Positions 44,088-53,345 are shown, counted from the first letter of the stretch. The stretch: DNA of 64,000 bases from Rubinisphaera margarita (GCF_022267515.1 NZ_JAKFGB010000010.1:62001-126000), one strand, 5' to 3'. Numbers and translations are program-made. The notes: generated by a model from the letters alone, not told the origin.

Positions 44088-45005
44088 ATGCCGCAACTCA
44101 CGATTCAGCCCGGTCAGACGAAAATTGGATTCATTGGGACAGGCGTGATGGGCCGCAGCATGGCCGGTCATCTGATCAAAGCCGGATTCAGCCTCTCGGT
44201 CTACTCGCGGACCAAAGAGAAGTCGCAGGACGTGCTCGATCAGGGTGCTCAGTGGTGCGACAGTCCGAAAGCAGTCGCCGAGCAGTCCGATGTCGTTTTC
44301 GCCATCGTTGGCTTCCCGAAGGATGTCCGCGAAGTCTTCCTCGGCGAACAGGGAACGCTGGCCGGTGCGAAAGAAGGTTCTGTGCTTGTCGACATGACCA
44401 CGAGCGAGCCGTCGCTGGCTGTCGAAATTTACGAAGCCGCCAAGGCCAAGGGCGTGCACGCTGTCGATGCCCCGGTTTCCGGAGGAGACATCGGAGCTCG
44501 CAATGCGGCTCTTTCAATCATGATTGGCGGCGATGAAGACGTCGTGACCGCTCTGAATCCCTGCTGGGAAGCGATGGGAAAAACGATCGTCTATCAGGGC
44601 AAAGCCGGTTCCGGCCAGCACACGAAGATGGTCAATCAGACGCTGATCGCCACAGGCATGATCGGCGTCTGCGAAGCTCTGCTTTACGCCTACAAAGCGG
44701 GTCTCGATCTGGAAACGGTGATGAAATCCGTTTCTTCCGGGGCAGCCGGCAGCTGGTCGCTGTCGAACTACGGCCCGCGAATGATGAAGAACGATTTCGA
44801 TCCCGGCTTCTTTGTCGAACACTTCATCAAGGACATGGGCATCGCCCTGGCGGAAGCTCGTCGGATGCAGATCTCGCTGCCGGGCCTGGCGATGGCTCAG
44901 CAGCTCTACATCTCTCTGCAGGCTCTGGGGCACGGTCGCGATGGCGTTCAGGCTCTGGTGCTGGCTCTGGCGGAAATGTCCAAAATCGACTGGAAGAGTC
45001 GCTAA
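44088..45005 (+). CDS. NAD-dependent beta-hydroxyacid dehydrogenase
   Basis: A 305-residue enzyme of the 3-hydroxyisobutyrate/tartronate semialdehyde reductase family. The Rossmann motif is IGFIGTGVMGRSMAGHL, the catalytic signature is DAPVSGGDIGARN, and the active-site Lys is in GSGQHTKMVNQ. Length and motif order are normal, and residues for NAD binding look typical. The substrate among 3-hydroxyisobutyrate, tartronate semialdehyde or succinic semialdehyde cannot be decided. The ATG at 44088 is the first in the frame that includes the Rossmann strand. dapA starts about 107 bases after the stop on the same strand. Confidence 0.9.
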   Translation: MPQLTIQPGQTKIGFIGTGVMGRSMAGHLIKAGFSLSVYSRTKEKSQDVLDQGAQWCDSPKAVAEQSDVVFAIVGFPKDVREVFLGEQGTLAGAKEGSVLVDMTTSEPSLAVEIYEAAKAKGVHAVDAPVSGGDIGARNAALSIMIGGDEDVVTALNPCWEAMGKTIVYQGKAGSGQHTKMVNQTLIATGMIGVCEALLYAYKAGLDLETVMKSVSSGAAGSWSLSNYGPRMMKNDFDPGFFVEHFIKDMGIALAEARRMQISLPGLAMAQQLYISLQALGHGRDGVQALVLALAEMSKIDWKSR

Positions 45006-45112
45006 TCTCCAACAGGCCGAACATCACGATCGCCGGCTGTGTCTGAACTCATCTGCTTCAGTCGGCATTCACTTTTCATTCATTCAACGGTATCCAGCAA
45101 ACAGGTTTGAAC

Positions 45113-45997
45113 ATGACGCGCAAAGGGGAGATGTTTCGGGGAGTGACAGTAGCTCTGGTCACTCCCTTCAAAGACAATCAGGTCGACGAACAGGGTCTGC
45201 GGAAACTGGTCGATGAACTGATCGATGCTGGCGTGGAAGCGCTGGCACCCTGCGGCACCACCGGCGAAAGTCCAACACTTTCGCACGATGAACACGACCG
45301 CGTCATCGCCATTGTCTGCGAGCAGTCGAACGGACGGGCCAAAGTCATGGCCGGGACCGGTTCGAACAGCACGGCCGAAGCGATCCGCCTGACGAAGCAC
45401 GCCAAATCGGCGGGAGCCGACGGCGCTCTGGTTGTCTCGCCCTACTACAACAAGCCGATGCAGTCGGGCTTCTATGAGCACTACAAGGCCGTCGCCGAAG
45501 AAGGCGGACTGCCGGTCGTGGTCTACAACATCCCGGGACGATCCGCCAAGAATATCGAGCCGGAAACAATTCTCCGACTGGCCGAACTGGAAAACATTGT
45601 GGCTGTGAAGGAAGCGACCGGGTCGATGGACCAGGCATCGCAAATCCTCGGTGGCTCGAACCTGACGGTTCTCTCCGGCGACGACAGCCTGACTCTGCCG
45701 ATGATGTCGATGGGCGGAAGCGGCGTCGTGTCCGTGGTTGGTAACATCGTTGCCAAAGACGTGAAAGCCATGGTCGACGCGGCTCTGGCCGGTAACTGGG
45801 ACGAAGCCCGAACACTGCATTTCAAGCTGTTCGGTCTCTGCCGCGATATGCTTTCGCTGGCCACCAATCCGATTCCCGTCAAAGCGGCAATGGCTCTGCT
45901 CGGCCGCGACACGGGAGATCTCCGGCTGCCGCTGACGAGGCTCGAAGACGCCGGCGTCGCCAGCCTCAAGAAAACTTTGTCGGCGTACGGATTGTAA
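45113..45997 (+). CDS. dapA: 4-hydroxy-tetrahydrodipicolinate synthase
   Basis: Condenses pyruvate with aspartate semialdehyde, the first step of the diaminopimelate/lysine branch; diaminopimelate is needed for peptidoglycan. The 294-residue TIM barrel has FRGVTVALVTPFKDN, CGTTGESPTLS (Thr-Thr pair), SPYYNKPMQSG, VYNIPGRSAKN (catalytic Tyr) and AVKEATGS (Schiff-base Lys). I use ATG 45113 because ACAGG lies seven bases upstream; TTG 45107 and ATG 45131 are alternatives, the latter directly after AAAGGGGAG. It is preceded by the hydroxyacid dehydrogenase gene. Confidence 0.92.
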   Translation: MTRKGEMFRGVTVALVTPFKDNQVDEQGLRKLVDELIDAGVEALAPCGTTGESPTLSHDEHDRVIAIVCEQSNGRAKVMAGTGSNSTAEAIRLTKHAKSAGADGALVVSPYYNKPMQSGFYEHYKAVAEEGGLPVVVYNIPGRSAKNIEPETILRLAELENIVAVKEATGSMDQASQILGGSNLTVLSGDDSLTLPMMSMGGSGVVSVVGNIVAKDVKAMVDAALAGNWDEARTLHFKLFGLCRDMLSLATNPIPVKAAMALLGRDTGDLRLPLTRLEDAGVASLKKTLSAYGL

Positions 45998-46147
45998 TCG
46001 GCCGAATTCTCTCCAGAATAGCGGAGACTGCCACCTGGCCGTTCCCGATGTGTAGAATTTGACCTCGGGACGGCAGCTCTTTGCGTACGGTGGCCGACGA
46101 TCCCAACTTTGAAGGTGCTCACTGACCATTAACGTGGAGTCGATCTG

Positions 46148-47440
46148 GTGATTTTCGGTTTCGGTAAAAAGAGCCAGGATGATGACCTGGAAGATGAAGT
46201 CGAACTCGTCCTCTTTCAGGGAACGATCAGCGGCGTGGAAGTCGACATTGCCGCTCACGCTCGCCTGGCCGAAGTCGGTCTGCTGCGGGCCAAAGAACTT
46301 GTCACCGACGCCCTCGAACGCCGAGCCGAAATGCTCCGGATCGAACCGAAGGGCGAAAAAGGGGCCATGGTCCAGCTGTATGTCGACGGCATCGGCTATT
46401 CCGGCGGTCGGCTGATCGGCAAAGAAGCGATTGCCGTGACGCAGGTCCTCAAGCTGGTCGGCGGCATGGATCCCAAAGACCGAACCAAGCCACAGACAGG
46501 TGGAATTCGAGCCGAGTTCGATGACCGCAAATATCTGCTCGTCATTGAAACACGCCCCGGCAAGGAAGGCGAACGCCTCAACCTGCATCTGGTCGACGTC
46601 AAGAATGCCAAATACAGTCCGTCCGAGCTTGGCTTCAGTGAGGAGTCAATCGCGAAGATTCGCGAGATGACGGGAAAGAAAGGTATTGTCCTGGCGGCGG
46701 GTCCTCCAGGATCGGGCGTTACCAGTCTGGCATTCGCGATTATTCGAGGGATCGATGCCTACGTCCAGGCGACCTTTGCTCTGTTCGACACGGGACATCG
46801 CGAGTTGGGCAGTGTCTCGAAGTTCGAGCGTCGCGAGGGCGAGGAACTCGGCACGGCTCTGCAGCGGCTGATTCGTATGGAAGGCGATGTCGCCTTCGTC
46901 GAGCCGTTCGACAATGAAAAAACGGTCCGGGAGGCCATTGAGAAGCATGAAGAGATCACAATGGTCTCGGAAATGAAGGCCCGAGATGCCGCTTCGGCGA
47001 TCGAAAACCTGGGCAAGATTCTCAAAGATCCCAAGAGTGTCGCGGAAGCGGTAAACGGCGTCTTCGGGCAGAAGCTGATTCGCAGGCTCTGCGAAAAATG
47101 CAAGCAGCCCTACCGTCCGAACCCAAAGCTGATTCAAAAGGTCGGACTGCCGGAAGATGTGCAGACGCTGTATCGTCCGCCTCAGCCGGAACCAGGCGAG
47201 GATCTCCGACCGTGCCGTCGCTGTGGCGGAAGTGGATATCTGGGCCGAGCCGCGATGATTGAACTCATCGAGATGACCGACGACATGAAGAAAGTCGTGG
47301 CAGCTGGTGGAGATGCCGCAGCGATCAAGGCGCAGGCCCGCAAAGAGAAGATGCTCACCTTCAAAGAAGAGGGGCTGAAATACGTCGCCGAAGGCGAAAC
47401 CTCCCTGGAAGAACTGCAACGAGTCTTCCGCGCTCAATAG
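46148..47440 (+). CDS. GspE/PilB-like protein without ATPase residues
   Basis: A 430-residue protein that resembles type II secretion/type IV pilus ATPases across the C-terminal domain but is very probably inactive. The Walker A reads GPPGSGVTS (Val 191 for the essential Lys), the Walker B region reads DVAFVEPFDN (Pro for the catalytic Glu) and the His-box region reads SEMKARDA (Lys for His). The zinc-binding end is kept: QKLIRRLCEKCKQ, then CRRCGGSGYLGR. It starts with GTG at 46148, with GGAG upstream. No other secretion genes adjoin. It could be a regulatory partner of a true PilB. Confidence 0.82.
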   Translation: MIFGFGKKSQDDDLEDEVELVLFQGTISGVEVDIAAHARLAEVGLLRAKELVTDALERRAEMLRIEPKGEKGAMVQLYVDGIGYSGGRLIGKEAIAVTQVLKLVGGMDPKDRTKPQTGGIRAEFDDRKYLLVIETRPGKEGERLNLHLVDVKNAKYSPSELGFSEESIAKIREMTGKKGIVLAAGPPGSGVTSLAFAIIRGIDAYVQATFALFDTGHRELGSVSKFERREGEELGTALQRLIRMEGDVAFVEPFDNEKTVREAIEKHEEITMVSEMKARDAASAIENLGKILKDPKSVAEAVNGVFGQKLIRRLCEKCKQPYRPNPKLIQKVGLPEDVQTLYRPPQPEPGEDLRPCRRCGGSGYLGRAAMIELIEMTDDMKKVVAAGGDAAAIKAQARKEKMLTFKEEGLKYVAEGETSLEELQRVFRAQ

Positions 47441-47481
47441 AAGACTCGTCGCGACGATTTGCTCACACCTCTCAACTCCGA

Positions 47482-48927
47482 TCAGGTGACGTTAATTTCA
47501 CGCCAGCTCTGTTCTACGCGGTTCCAGGCGGTCTGAATCACATCCGGCAGGCCCACGCCATGCAGAGCATTTCCGGCGAGTTCGAGACCGCGCTGTTCTG
47601 AGAACTGCCGTTCGATCTCGCTGATTCGCTGCTGATGCCCAACGTGGTACTGAGGCATGGCCCCGTTCCAGCGAACGACTCGAGTCAGCTCCGGTTTTCC
47701 CTGAATGCCGAAGATCTGTTCGAGTTCGCCACAGGCCAGCTCGGTCAGTTCCTCATCGGACTGTTCGAGCAACTGTTGCTGCAGCGCCCCGCCTATGAAG
47801 GTGCGGAGTTGAATACGCCCCTCGGGAGCTCGATCCGGAAACTTACGGCTCGTACAGGAGACGGCCAGAACCTTCCGCTGTTCAATCGCCGGGATCACCA
47901 GGCCGAAGCATTTCATGTCGTGCTGAATCTGATCGAGCCGATAGCCGGTAAGCACGATAGCCGCCGAGGCGTACTCGATCTGCTGCAGAGATGAGGTCAA
48001 CTCCGGTAGAGCTTCTCGCAGTATGCCGGCAGCCACATGACTCGGCACGGCGAGAATGACAGCATCGTAGGTTTCCGTTTGCTCTCGCGATGTAACGCTC
48101 CATCGCCCATCATCGGTCTTTGACACCTGAGTGACCGGAGTCCCGGAACGGATCTGAACGTCATCCTGAATCGCCGAGACGAGTGCGTCCTGCAGCACCG
48201 ACATGCCGCGATCGAACGAAAGAAACAGTCCGTAACGGGCGCCGCTCGCCTGGCTTTCAGCGGAAGCCTTCCTGGCTTTCGATTTCTTTGCCTCGTGAAG
48301 CACGCCCTTGAGCACACTCCCATGCTCGGCTTCCATCTCGAGAAAACGAGGCAGCGTGGAGCGAAGTCCCAGCTTGTCGGGGTCGGCGGTGTAGATGCCG
48401 CCGATCATCGGCTGGATCATTCGCTCAAACGCCTCTCGGCCAAACCGGCGACGAGCAAACGAGGAGAGCGATTCATCCTCTTGAGGCTGCGGCCGGATTA
48501 AGTATTCCTGCAGCACACGCATCTTCCCGGCCGGGGAGAGGATCTTCGTTTTCAGAAAGGCCTTCAGATCGCGCGGAGCCATCAGATCGAACCCGACCGG
48601 CGTGGGCAGCGGGCGGCCGCGGCGGAGAATCAGGCTCTTGCGGAATCGCTTGTCGGTTTCGATCAGCCGGTCGCTCAGCCCCAGTTCTTTCGACAGTTCA
48701 AGCGCAGCCGGCTTGTTCGTGATGAACATGTCGGCTCCCGTCTCGAGCAGATAACCATCCTGCTCGATGGTGCCGAAGACGCCGCCCAGACGATCCGAGG
48801 ACTCGAACAAATCGATCGCGACCGGCCGCGATGCCGATCTACCCAGGTTGACCAGGCGATGGCAGGCGGCCAGTCCGCTGATGCCTCCGCCGATCACGGC
48901 CCATCGCTGCGGCTGGTCGTGCGACAT
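47482..48927 (-). CDS. hemY: Protoporphyrinogen oxidase, HemY type
   Basis: Oxidises protoporphyrinogen IX (or coproporphyrinogen III) in heme synthesis using FAD. The 481-residue flavoprotein has the dinucleotide motif WAVIGGGISGLAACHRL, the second FAD-binding strand in DLFESSDRLGGVFGT, and the C-terminal GLELAGNALHGVGLPDVI (FAD-contact glycine-rich stretch). Coproporphyrinogen oxidase HemY of the monoderm route shares this fold, so the exact substrate is open. I use ATG 48927, which leaves a 10-base gap to hemE; the upstream extension overlaps hemE. hemE-hemY are cotranscribed. Confidence 0.9.
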   Translation of the reverse strand: MSHDQPQRWAVIGGGISGLAACHRLVNLGRSASRPVAIDLFESSDRLGGVFGTIEQDGYLLETGADMFITNKPAALELSKELGLSDRLIETDKRFRKSLILRRGRPLPTPVGFDLMAPRDLKAFLKTKILSPAGKMRVLQEYLIRPQPQEDESLSSFARRRFGREAFERMIQPMIGGIYTADPDKLGLRSTLPRFLEMEAEHGSVLKGVLHEAKKSKARKASAESQASGARYGLFLSFDRGMSVLQDALVSAIQDDVQIRSGTPVTQVSKTDDGRWSVTSREQTETYDAVILAVPSHVAAGILREALPELTSSLQQIEYASAAIVLTGYRLDQIQHDMKCFGLVIPAIEQRKVLAVSCTSRKFPDRAPEGRIQLRTFIGGALQQQLLEQSDEELTELACGELEQIFGIQGKPELTRVVRWNGAMPQYHVGHQQRISEIERQFSEQRGLELAGNALHGVGLPDVIQTAWNRVEQSWREINVT

Positions 48928-48937
48928 GCCAGACACC

Positions 48938-49975
48938 TCAGCGCGCACCCAGTTCGTGCACGATCTCAACCAGAGCTTTCACGTTCTCCGGCTTCATGTC
49001 CGGCATCACGCCATGGCCGAGATTGAAGATATGGCCGGGCTGTCCATTCGCCTTCTCCAGCACCGCGGCGGCTCGTTCGCGAATCGTGGGAATGTCGGCG
49101 AAGAGTGTGACCGGATCGAGGTTCCCCTGAATGGCGACGTCGTGCCCCAGGACCGCCCAGGCCTTGCGAAGATCGACACGCCAGTCGACCCCCATCACTG
49201 CCCCGCCCGCTTCTCGCTGGAGTGGCAGAAGGGCGGGGTTGCCGGTCAGGAAGTTGATCACCGGCCCGTGAGCAGAAACGGTTTCAATCACTCTCTGCGT
49301 GTAAGGAAAGACGTACTTCTCGTAGTCGTCCGGCGACAGGCATCCGGCCCAGCTGTCGAACAACTGCACGGCCTGGCAGCCTTCTTCGAACTGACGGATC
49401 AGATACCGCGAGATCGAATTCGACAGCCGCGACATCACGGCGTCCCACATCGCCGGGTCGTTGTACATCATCGTTTTTGTCGCGATGTAGCTCTTGCTGC
49501 CGCCCCCTTCAATGGCGTACGAAGCGAGCGTGAAGGGAGCCCCGGCAAAGCCGAGCAGCGGAATGTCTTCGGGCAGGTCCCGTCGAATCAGCCGAATGGC
49601 GTCGTACACGAAGCCAAGATCGTCGAGCGATTCGACTTCCTTAAAGCGATCGACATCGGCAGCCGTCCGCAACGGGTTGTGAATCTTCGGCCCTTCGCCT
49701 TTTTCATACGTCAGGTCGATGCCCATCGGCACGAGCATCGGGAGGAGATCGGCGAACAGAATCGCGGCGTCGACGCCGAGCACCTGCTGAGCAGTCAACG
49801 TGACTTCGGCGGCCAGTTCCGGCGTGTGGCAAAGCTCGATGAACGTCACCTTACTGCGGACGGCCATGTACTCGGGCAGATAGCGTCCCGCCTGCCGCAT
49901 GATCCAGATCGGCGTGGTGTCGACCGGTTCGCGGCGAATGGCTTTCATCATCCGGGACTGTTCGTAGGCAGGCAT
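48938..49975 (-). CDS. hemE: Uroporphyrinogen decarboxylase
   Basis: Removes four carboxyl groups from uroporphyrinogen III to give coproporphyrinogen III in heme synthesis. The 345-residue enzyme has PIWIMRQAGRYLPEY (Arg and Gly near the active site), AAILFADLLPML, GFAGAPFTLASYAIEGGGS and VQLFDSWAGCLSPDDYE, all diagnostic. HIFNLGHGVMPD near the C-terminus also fits. The ATG at 49975 gives the conserved short N-terminus. It lies upstream of hemY on the same strand with a 10-base gap. The 194-base spacer to the pseudo-receiver gene contains no repeat that I recognise. Confidence 0.96.
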   Translation of the reverse strand: MPAYEQSRMMKAIRREPVDTTPIWIMRQAGRYLPEYMAVRSKVTFIELCHTPELAAEVTLTAQQVLGVDAAILFADLLPMLVPMGIDLTYEKGEGPKIHNPLRTAADVDRFKEVESLDDLGFVYDAIRLIRRDLPEDIPLLGFAGAPFTLASYAIEGGGSKSYIATKTMMYNDPAMWDAVMSRLSNSISRYLIRQFEEGCQAVQLFDSWAGCLSPDDYEKYVFPYTQRVIETVSAHGPVINFLTGNPALLPLQREAGGAVMGVDWRVDLRKAWAVLGHDVAIQGNLDPVTLFADIPTIRERAAAVLEKANGQPGHIFNLGHGVMPDMKPENVKALVEIVHELGAR

Positions 49976-50169
49976 GAACTCTCCAGCAGCGGGCTCAATA
50001 GGTGAAGGGAGCCAGCCGCAGCCGGCAATGATGAGAGGGCGGAACTAAAATCAATCATCAACGTATGCCACTGGCTCCGCCAGTGTTTCGAACACGCCGG
50101 CTTTCTTTTCGCACTGACAGAGCCAGCGCCATCCGACGTTGTTGACGAAGAAAATCGATCCGCCCCAGA

Positions 50170-50541
50170 TTACTTCAGGAACTTGCCGACGCGTTCGACG
50201 ACTTCCGGCTTTTCGTATTCCATTTTACCGAAACCGTACTCGGCTCCGATCTGAACAGCCTTTTCCTGAGCATCCGGATAGTTCGAAACCAGCATCACCG
50301 GCGTCGTGTTGATGTCCGGATCCTGCTGGATCGACTGAATCACGTCCATGCCGTCGCTGTAGTCGGCATCGAGCTTGCGATTGACCGTGATCAGATTGAA
50401 CTGTTCGGTGCGAATCCGCTTGAGAGCGTCTTCCTTGTCCGGCGAGCGGACCAGTTCGACATCGAAATGGGACGTCAGGAACCGCAACAGGGCTCCGTCA
50501 TCCGGAACGCACTGACCGACACTAAGAACTCGCTTTTTCAT
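50170..50541 (-). CDS. Receiver-fold protein lacking the phospho-acceptor Asp
   Basis: A 123-residue single-domain protein with response-regulator alternation of strands and helices but without its switch residues. The acidic pair after strand 1 reads VGQC rather than VDDD, and the Asp expected in strand 3 is Asn 54 (LITVNRKL). The Lys of strand 5 is kept in GFGKMEYEKP. It cannot be phosphorylated by the usual chemistry. The first ATG at 50541 overlaps the end of the sulfatase gene by 20 bases, so translation is probably coupled to it. Its partner may be found through that link. The function is unknown. Confidence 0.8.
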   Translation of the reverse strand: MKKRVLSVGQCVPDDGALLRFLTSHFDVELVRSPDKEDALKRIRTEQFNLITVNRKLDADYSDGMDVIQSIQQDPDINTTPVMLVSNYPDAQEKAVQIGAEYGFGKMEYEKPEVVERVGKFLK

Positions 50542-51946
50542 TTTTCTTCTTCTTTGTCTTCTGCTTTTCCTGCTTCGACGAGCCGGCATCGGCCTTCGCG
50601 GCCGGGTCCGCCAGCATCACTCGGGTTCCTTCGTACCGGTCCAGAACCGCCTGCAGTTTTTGATGAGCATCAGCCGCCTCGCCGGAGAGGTTCTCCACGT
50701 TCAGCGGCTGTTTTTCTTTCCAGTCTTCTTCAATGTTATAGTATCGCCCGTCGCGGTAAAGTTTGAAGGTCCGGCCCTGGGCAAACTCGACGCCGGTCTT
50801 CCCGCCGTTGCGGGCGTACCAGCAGTAAATCGAATCGCGAACCGGCCCCTCATTGCCGACGAGCTGCGAGTGGAAACTGAGCCCGTCGAGATCGAGCTTC
50901 TTCGGAGCCTTCACGCCGGCGACATCGAGCAGCGTGGGAAAGACATCGGTGAAGTCGATGAGATTCCCGTTCACCGCTCCCTGTTCAATCGTCCCCGGCC
51001 AGCTGGCGATCAGCGGGACATGCATCCCCTGTCGCGTCGGACTCCCCTTGCCTCCCTTGTACGTTTCGCCATCCAGAACCGAGGTGACACTGGTCGCCGC
51101 GCCATTGTCGCCGGTGAACAGGACCAGCGTGTTGTCCCGGATTCCAGTTTCGTCGAGCTGATCGAGCACCTGGCCGACCATCTTGTCGGTGTAGTTGACC
51201 ATATCGACAAAGAATTCGGGATTCTTCTGACTGTTGTTCGCTCCGGGCGATTTCGGATCCCATTCCTCACTGTCGGGCGTCGGCTCGAAAGGCCAGTGCG
51301 GCAGGATCATCGGGTAATACACCAGAAACGGCCCCTCGGAATTCTTTTCGATGAAGTCGCAGAAATACTCGTTGACGACATCGGGGCCGTAGCCGCCGGG
51401 ATAGTCGATCTCTTCGCCGTTCACTTCCAGCCCGGGGTTGGGATACCGGCTCGGTCGCCGCGTCAGCTGCCACAGACAGTACTCGTCGAAGCCGAAGTGA
51501 TGCGGCCCCTCGAGCCCCCCTTCCAGCTGCCACTTCCCCGCGATACAGGTGCGGTAGCCGTTCTTCTTGAGCACATGAGCAAAGGTCGTCTGACTCGGCT
51601 CCAGCAGGCCGAACCGCACGTAGTTCCGCTGGTTGTACAGACCAGTCATGATCTGCACGCGCGTCGGGGTGCAGATCGGCTGGGAATGACAGCGGGTGAA
51701 CCGCATCCCCTCGGCTGCCATTTCATTCAACCGCGGTGTCTCGTACGAACTCCCGCCATTGACTTCGAGACACTCGTAGCCGAGATCATCGGCCATGATC
51801 AGCACGATGTTCGGCTGCGACTTCTTCTCAGCGGCAACCAGACCTGTTTCGAAGACCAGCCCCGCCATCAGCGAAGCCGCGATCATCAGACAGGTCCACC
51901 GGAGTGGGCGAACGTCATTCAATAGCAGAGCGACTCTTCCAAACAT
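50522..51946 (-). CDS. Secreted sulfatase, C-terminal Lys-rich tail
   Basis: A 474-residue type I sulfatase. The signal segment (about 16-38) is followed by IVLIMADDLGYECLEV (metal Asp pair), and the formylglycine signature CTPTRVQIMTGLYNQ with Cys 92. IAGKWQL and LVLFTGDNGA are the other metal or active-site landmarks. The last 25 residues (SSKQEKQKTKKKKNEKASS in outline) are Lys/Glu-rich and unlike the rest. The ATG at 51946 follows GGAGG by four bases, which fixes the start. It differs in sequence from the sulfatase at 32678. Its end overlaps the pseudo-receiver gene by 20 bases on the same strand. Confidence 0.92.
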   Translation of the reverse strand: MFGRVALLLNDVRPLRWTCLMIAASLMAGLVFETGLVAAEKKSQPNIVLIMADDLGYECLEVNGGSSYETPRLNEMAAEGMRFTRCHSQPICTPTRVQIMTGLYNQRNYVRFGLLEPSQTTFAHVLKKNGYRTCIAGKWQLEGGLEGPHHFGFDEYCLWQLTRRPSRYPNPGLEVNGEEIDYPGGYGPDVVNEYFCDFIEKNSEGPFLVYYPMILPHWPFEPTPDSEEWDPKSPGANNSQKNPEFFVDMVNYTDKMVGQVLDQLDETGIRDNTLVLFTGDNGAATSVTSVLDGETYKGGKGSPTRQGMHVPLIASWPGTIEQGAVNGNLIDFTDVFPTLLDVAGVKAPKKLDLDGLSFHSQLVGNEGPVRDSIYCWYARNGGKTGVEFAQGRTFKLYRDGRYYNIEEDWKEKQPLNVENLSGEAADAHQKLQAVLDRYEGTRVMLADPAAKADAGSSKQEKQKTKKKKNEKASS

Positions 51947-52043
51947 GGGACCTCCGAGTGAAACAGGCGGTTCGGCGAGGGATATCCTCTCGACTCACTG
52001 GACAGATGCGATCCGTCGATTGTCCACGGACGGGAAGCCGGGG

Positions 52044-53345
52044 TCAATTCTGCGGCGAAGGCAACTTGAACGCGACGCGGAGTTCTTCAATCACCGCATC
52101 GTTCATCGAAGAGACTTCACCAATGCAGCGGGCGTTGATCACCGCCTCCGCAGTGGACTCCAGCACTTCGAGCCGGTCGAACGCATCGAGCACACTGGAA
52201 CCGGTCACGAGCACGCCGTCGTTCTCCAGAAGAGCCGCCGGGCAGGCCTCGCTGATGTAACCTGCGATTTCCCCCTCGCGATACTGCACGCCGTACGGCA
52301 CCCGATCGACGTCCCGCAGAAAGACGTAGCTCTCCGGAATCGTCCGCACGTCGAGCGGGGTTTCAGTCACGCTGAACGCGGTCGCATTCACCGGATGAGC
52401 AAAGACAATCGCCTGCACATGCGGATGTTTGCGGTAGATCTCCCGGTGCGCGAACACCGCCCTGCTCGCCTTCTTCCCGGCTTCGCGATACTCCCCCTCA
52501 ACCCGCACGAAGTCGTCGATCTCCAGCGTTTCGCGATCCTGCTGCGTTGGCGTGATCAGAAACGAGTCTTCTCCGAGTCGAGCCGAGAAACTTCCTTCCG
52601 TGCTGATGAACAGTCGCTGCCGGCAGCCACGTCGCAGGAACAGCGAAAGCTGCCGCCGCAGTTCGATCTCTTCCACAGAAACCGGCCAGTCAGTTGTTGA
52701 TTCGAGGGAGACGGAGCGCTGCAGCGCCTGATCGAGTTCGGCATCGGTCAGATAGCGGATCTCACCGAGTTGCCTCCCTTTGATGATCGTCTTCGCGGCA
52801 AACTCGAACGCTTCAAACCGCTGAAACGCCTGAGCCAGCGATTCCCCGCCGACCGCCACGCCGTGATTTTCGAGAATGACACTCTCGCAGCCCTCGGCAA
52901 ACTTCGCCGCGATGCTGTCCCCGAGTTTCTGACTGCCCGGCAGCGCATACGGAGCGAAGCCGATCTTTCCGCAGACGGAATGAGCCTGATGAAACAGCCG
53001 CGTATCGGGCGTTTGCCGGCAGATGCTGAAGGCGACCAGGGCGACCGGATGCGCATGCACAATCGCCCGCAGATCGGGCCGGGCCTGATAGATCGCCTGA
53101 TGAAACGGAAACTCCGACGACGGCGGATGCGGCCCGTCGACCGAGCCATCCGGCTTCACGCAGACGATGTCCTTCCGGCTGAGATCGCCCTTGTCGATGC
53201 GAGCCGGCGTGATCCAGATATTCCCGGCGTCATCCCGAATCGAAAGATTCCCGCCGGACGTGGTCGTCATCCGCGAGCGATAAATCCGCTCCATCGCCCG
53301 CATGATCTCATCCCGCGGATGCACAAGTCCCTGCTGCCGTCCCAT
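52044..53345 (-). CDS. Protein with two class II aldolase/adducin domains
   Basis: A 433-residue protein with two head-to-tail class II aldolase domains. The first (about 8-200) keeps the usual metal and catalytic residues: Glu 78 (SSEFPFH), His 97 and His 99 (VHAHPVA), and His 161 (LENHGVAV). The second (about 225-415) keeps only His 317 of the pair (VFAHPVN); the Glu site is changed and the LENHG element reads LENDGVLV. So only the first domain looks active. The ATG at 53345 follows GGAG by eight bases. The activity could be L-ribulose/fuculose-phosphate aldolase or an unknown keto sugar; this cannot be told. Confidence 0.85.
   Translation of the reverse strand: MGRQQGLVHPRDEIMRAMERIYRSRMTTTSGGNLSIRDDAGNIWITPARIDKGDLSRKDIVCVKPDGSVDGPHPPSSEFPFHQAIYQARPDLRAIVHAHPVALVAFSICRQTPDTRLFHQAHSVCGKIGFAPYALPGSQKLGDSIAAKFAEGCESVILENHGVAVGGESLAQAFQRFEAFEFAAKTIIKGRQLGEIRYLTDAELDQALQRSVSLESTTDWPVSVEEIELRRQLSLFLRRGCRQRLFISTEGSFSARLGEDSFLITPTQQDRETLEIDDFVRVEGEYREAGKKASRAVFAHREIYRKHPHVQAIVFAHPVNATAFSVTETPLDVRTIPESYVFLRDVDRVPYGVQYREGEIAGYISEACPAALLENDGVLVTGSSVLDAFDRLEVLESTAEAVINARCIGEVSSMNDAVIEELRVAFKLPSPQN

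Noticed and set aside
45080..46588. A 502-codon minus-strand frame opposite dapA
   Set aside because: dapA and the GspE-like gene explain the plus strand. The reverse frame spans a gene boundary and reads as a composition artefact.
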